This document shows positions 61,965 to 64,000 of a stretch of 64,000 bases of DNA, in pieces. Below the pieces are notes generated by a model. The model was not told the DNA's origin and did not search any database. It saw only the letters and a list, made by a program, of their open reading frames with translations. The DNA comes from Corynebacterium mastitidis DSM 44356 (GTDB lineage Bacteria; Actinomycetota; Actinomycetes; Mycobacteriales; Mycobacteriaceae). The stretch covers positions 1-64,000 of the forward strand of contig NZ_AQXB01000007.1 in NCBI RefSeq assembly GCF_000375365.1. Reading direction: 5' to 3'. The position numbers were made by a program, and so were the translations under genes. Position 1 is the first letter of the stretch; each line of letters begins with the position of its first letter.

Positions 61965-63242
61965 GTGGATATATTTTTCTCTAAAAAACTTGTTGCGTTG
62001 ACCGCCTGCCTCGCGGCCCTCCTGCACGGGATCGCCGCCCCCGCCCAGGCCGCACCGCTCTTCGACCCCGACGACCCCTTCTACCTCCCGCCACCCACCC
62101 TGCCCATACAACCCGGCGTACCCATCCGCACGGCCCCCGCGCCCGATCTCCTCCCCCAGGGCTGGCCCGCCCGCGCCTCCAGGATCCTGTACTCCTCCAC
62201 GCTGAGCGACGGCGCGCCAGTGGCCGTCTCCGGAATACGGCTGGAACCGACCCTCCCGTGGCTCGGGGAGGGGCCGCGCCCCACCCTCGTCATCGCACCC
62301 GGCACCCGCGGGGCGGCCGACGCCTGCGCGCCCTCGCGCGGACTACTCTCCATCGATCCCCACACCGCCGCCCTGGGCATGAACTACGAGCTTCCCATCG
62401 CCCACCTCGCCCTCCTGGCCGGGGTCCGGGTGACCATGACCGACTACGTGGGGCTCGGCACCCCCGGGGCACACACCTACGTGCGCCACCGGGAGGAGGC
62501 CGCCGCCGTGCTCGACGCCGCCCGCGCCACCCTCCTCGACGCCTCCGCCGACGCCAACTCCCCCGTCGGCCTTTGGGGATACTCTCAGGGCGGCGGGGCC
62601 ACCGCCGCCGCGGCGGAGCACGCCGCCTCCTACGCGCCCGCGCTCAACATCGTGGGCACCTTCGCCGGGGCACCGCCCGCGAACCTCGCGGAGGTCATCG
62701 ACGCCGTGGACGGCAACGCCATCTTCGGGGTTCTGGGCATGGCGGTGATGGGCTTTTCCGAGCGGAACCCCGCGATCTTCCGCGAGGAGATCGCGCCCCT
62801 ACTCAACGCCGAGGGGTGGCGCTACTTCACCGAAACCCCCGCCATGTGCATACCCGACGCCATCCTCGCCTGGGGCGGGCGGCACAGCAGGGAGCTCTCC
62901 ACCACCGGGGAGTCCTTCTCCGAGACGATCGCCCACTCCCCCATGCTGCGCCGGGCGCTCGACGCGCAAAGGCTGGGCCAGCGCGCCCCCACCGGCCCCG
63001 TGATGATCCACGCCGGCGTCAACGACGACACCATCCCCTACCCGCAGGTGCGCGCCCTGGCCGACGCCTACTGCGCCACCGGAACGCCGGTGCTCTTCCG
63101 CAGCGACCCGCTGCCCGAGGTCGCGCCGGGCAGCACCCTCAACCACGTCCTTCCCCTCGCGGGCGGCCTGGGCGATAGCTTCGGGTACCTGCTGGACAGG
63201 TTCCAGGGGATACCGGCGCCAAGTAACTGCGGCGAGCACTAG
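61965..63242 (+). CDS. secreted lipase/esterase, LIP family (PF03583-like)
   Basis: 425 residues with a Sec signal (KKLVALTACLAALLHGIAAP, cleavage near AQA-AP). Alpha/beta hydrolase of the secretory lipase type: nucleophile motif LWGYSQGGGATAAAA near residue 206, Asp in HAGVNDDTIPYPQVR near 350, and His in TLNHVLPLAGG near 395. Typical of corynebacterial secreted triacylglycerol lipases that feed lipid-dependent growth. GTG at 61965 follows AATAAT by 6 nt, so the mRNA is probably leaderless. Divergent from mntR. Confidence 0.9.
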   Translation: MDIFFSKKLVALTACLAALLHGIAAPAQAAPLFDPDDPFYLPPPTLPIQPGVPIRTAPAPDLLPQGWPARASRILYSSTLSDGAPVAVSGIRLEPTLPWLGEGPRPTLVIAPGTRGAADACAPSRGLLSIDPHTAALGMNYELPIAHLALLAGVRVTMTDYVGLGTPGAHTYVRHREEAAAVLDAARATLLDASADANSPVGLWGYSQGGGATAAAAEHAASYAPALNIVGTFAGAPPANLAEVIDAVDGNAIFGVLGMAVMGFSERNPAIFREEIAPLLNAEGWRYFTETPAMCIPDAILAWGGRHSRELSTTGESFSETIAHSPMLRRALDAQRLGQRAPTGPVMIHAGVNDDTIPYPQVRALADAYCATGTPVLFRSDPLPEVAPGSTLNHVLPLAGGLGDSFGYLLDRFQGIPAPSNCGEH

Positions 63243-63272
63243 ACGCGCGCGGGGGTATCCGACACTCGGTGG

Positions 63273-64000
63273 TTATAGAGCGGCTTCAAAGAGGCGGTCG
63301 ATGTACTCCTCTACCTCAACGCCCAACCCCCACGACAAATCCGTAAAGGACTCGCTGCCGTACATGTACCACTGCCCCGCCACACCATCTGAGGTAAACA
63401 CATACCCCGACCCCCACGACAACGACGGCCCCTGACCCGGATCCAACACCCAATTGCGATCCCTCCACCACTGCACACTCGCCCGGCCCGAACGGACCTC
63501 CATCTCCGGCGGGGCAGGCACCACCAGAGGTTCGGGCCGAGGCCCCTCAGGCGCAACCTTAAGACACGAACACCCCGGGGCTAGCTCGCCTTGGAAAAAG
63601 GAGGTACGCCCCTGCTGCCTCCACTGCGGAGACAGGAGGAAGTGCTCCAACACCAGCCACCACATGACCTGCTTCCAGGCCACCTCAAAACAACCCGCCT
63701 GCGCGATCCCGCCGGAGGCCTCCCTGCCACGATCCGTCAGCACGCACGGCCACCAGCCCGCAGGCTGCTGCCGCTTGCGGCGCACCCCCACATCCCCCGG
63801 GCCCGTTTCCAACGGCCCGTCCTCGCCGTACATCACGTAGGTATCGCCCACCCACACCGAGCGATCCACCTGCCGACCGAGGTGCCGCTGCACGGCCTGC
63901 TCATAATGCTGCACGCCCCGCACCACCGTCTGCCAGTCCTCATCGCTTAACGGCGAGAACGGGACGTACCAGGAGACAGCATCCGCGTTGTTCTCGGCCA
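63273..64000 (-). CDS. uncharacterised protein, 5' end outside the window
   Basis: At least 242 residues are visible; the frame stays open to the window edge (ADAVSWYVPFSPLSDEDWQT upstream), so the GTG at 63926 need not be the start. Trp-rich, soluble, no signal or membrane helix in view. Pieces such as DRSVWVGDTYVMYGEDGPLE, CVLTDRGREASGGIAQAGCF and LSWGSGYVFTSDGVAGQWYM suggest repeated beta-strands. I recognise no family. GC is somewhat below that of the neighbouring lipase gene. Confidence 0.65.
   Translation of the reverse strand, partial: AENNADAVSWYVPFSPLSDEDWQTVVRGVQHYEQAVQRHLGRQVDRSVWVGDTYVMYGEDGPLETGPGDVGVRRKRQQPAGWWPCVLTDRGREASGGIAQAGCFEVAWKQVMWWLVLEHFLLSPQWRQQGRTSFFQGELAPGCSCLKVAPEGPRPEPLVVPAPPEMEVRSGRASVQWWRDRNWVLDPGQGPSLSWGSGYVFTSDGVAGQWYMYGSESFTDLSWGLGVEVEEYIDRLFEAAL

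Overview
The window comes from a high-GC actinobacterium, almost certainly a Corynebacterium. The evidence is the strongly GC-ending codons of most genes, a mycothiol S-conjugate amidase, corynebacterial families (DUF5997, DUF4245, DUF4307, DUF6542, LGFP lipoprotein), a DtxR-type iron box, and familiar corynebacterial neighbourhoods (ispH-xseA-xseB-DUF4245-glpX-fum; ftsB-DUF501-ppx). Several genes appear to be transcribed without a leader (NRPS, coaA, mntR, lipase). No rRNA genes and no CRISPR array were seen.

Positions 1-24.8 kb are an accessory metallophore island. After the tail of an L,D-transpeptidase gene, a leftward block runs NRPS (4246 aa), saccharopine dehydrogenase-like/thiazolinyl-imine reductase fusion, type II thioesterase, and two ABC half-transporters of the YbtP/YbtQ type. 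Every junction in this block has a 4-nt start/stop overlap. A hairpin follows, then an ECF transporter (S, T and double-ATPase A subunits), also overlapping. A DHA2-family exporter is divergent from the NRPS. The NRPS reads Cy-A(Cys)-PCP-Cy-MT-like-PCP-Cy-PCP-Cy-A(Cys)+MT-PCP-TE. It has two cysteine-type adenylation domains, no aryl carrier protein and no aryl-acid starter enzyme nearby. The product is probably a cysteine-derived thiazoline/thiazolidine metallophore. The intergenic region carries a Fur/Zur-like box on the NRPS promoter and a DtxR-like box on the exporter promoter, so control by more than one metal is plausible.

Positions 25.2-27.5 kb hold a decayed ascorbate-type PTS operon: an amber stop in the IIA-IIB gene and two frameshifts in IIC. 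From 27.7 to 54 kb the content is mostly core: ychF, AI-2E family transporter, ispH, xseAB, glpX, fum, a TetR/DHA2 efflux pair, GNAT, PhoH2, glyA, coaA, uppS, mca, greA and a Bax inhibitor-1 family protein. Interruptions include a triplicated 62-bp repeat near 32.3 kb and a lower-GC DUF3800 gene near 48 kb with its own strong promoter and a 34-bp inverted repeat.

Positions 54-59 kb form a second accessory patch: mntH, an IS3-family element, small gene remnants, and an AT-richer two-gene cassette. That cassette encodes a secreted Gly/Ala-rich protein, frameshifted in an A-run at codon 3, and a small membrane protein overlapping its end; it resembles a bacteriocin/immunity pair. A tRNA with anticodon UAA, the ppx-DUF501-ftsB block, a leaderless MntR-type regulator, a secreted lipase and an unidentified partial gene close the window.

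The clearest lead for new biology is the metallophore island (cysteine-only NRPS, reductase fusion, ECF module, two metal-regulator boxes). The putative bacteriocin cassette is second.
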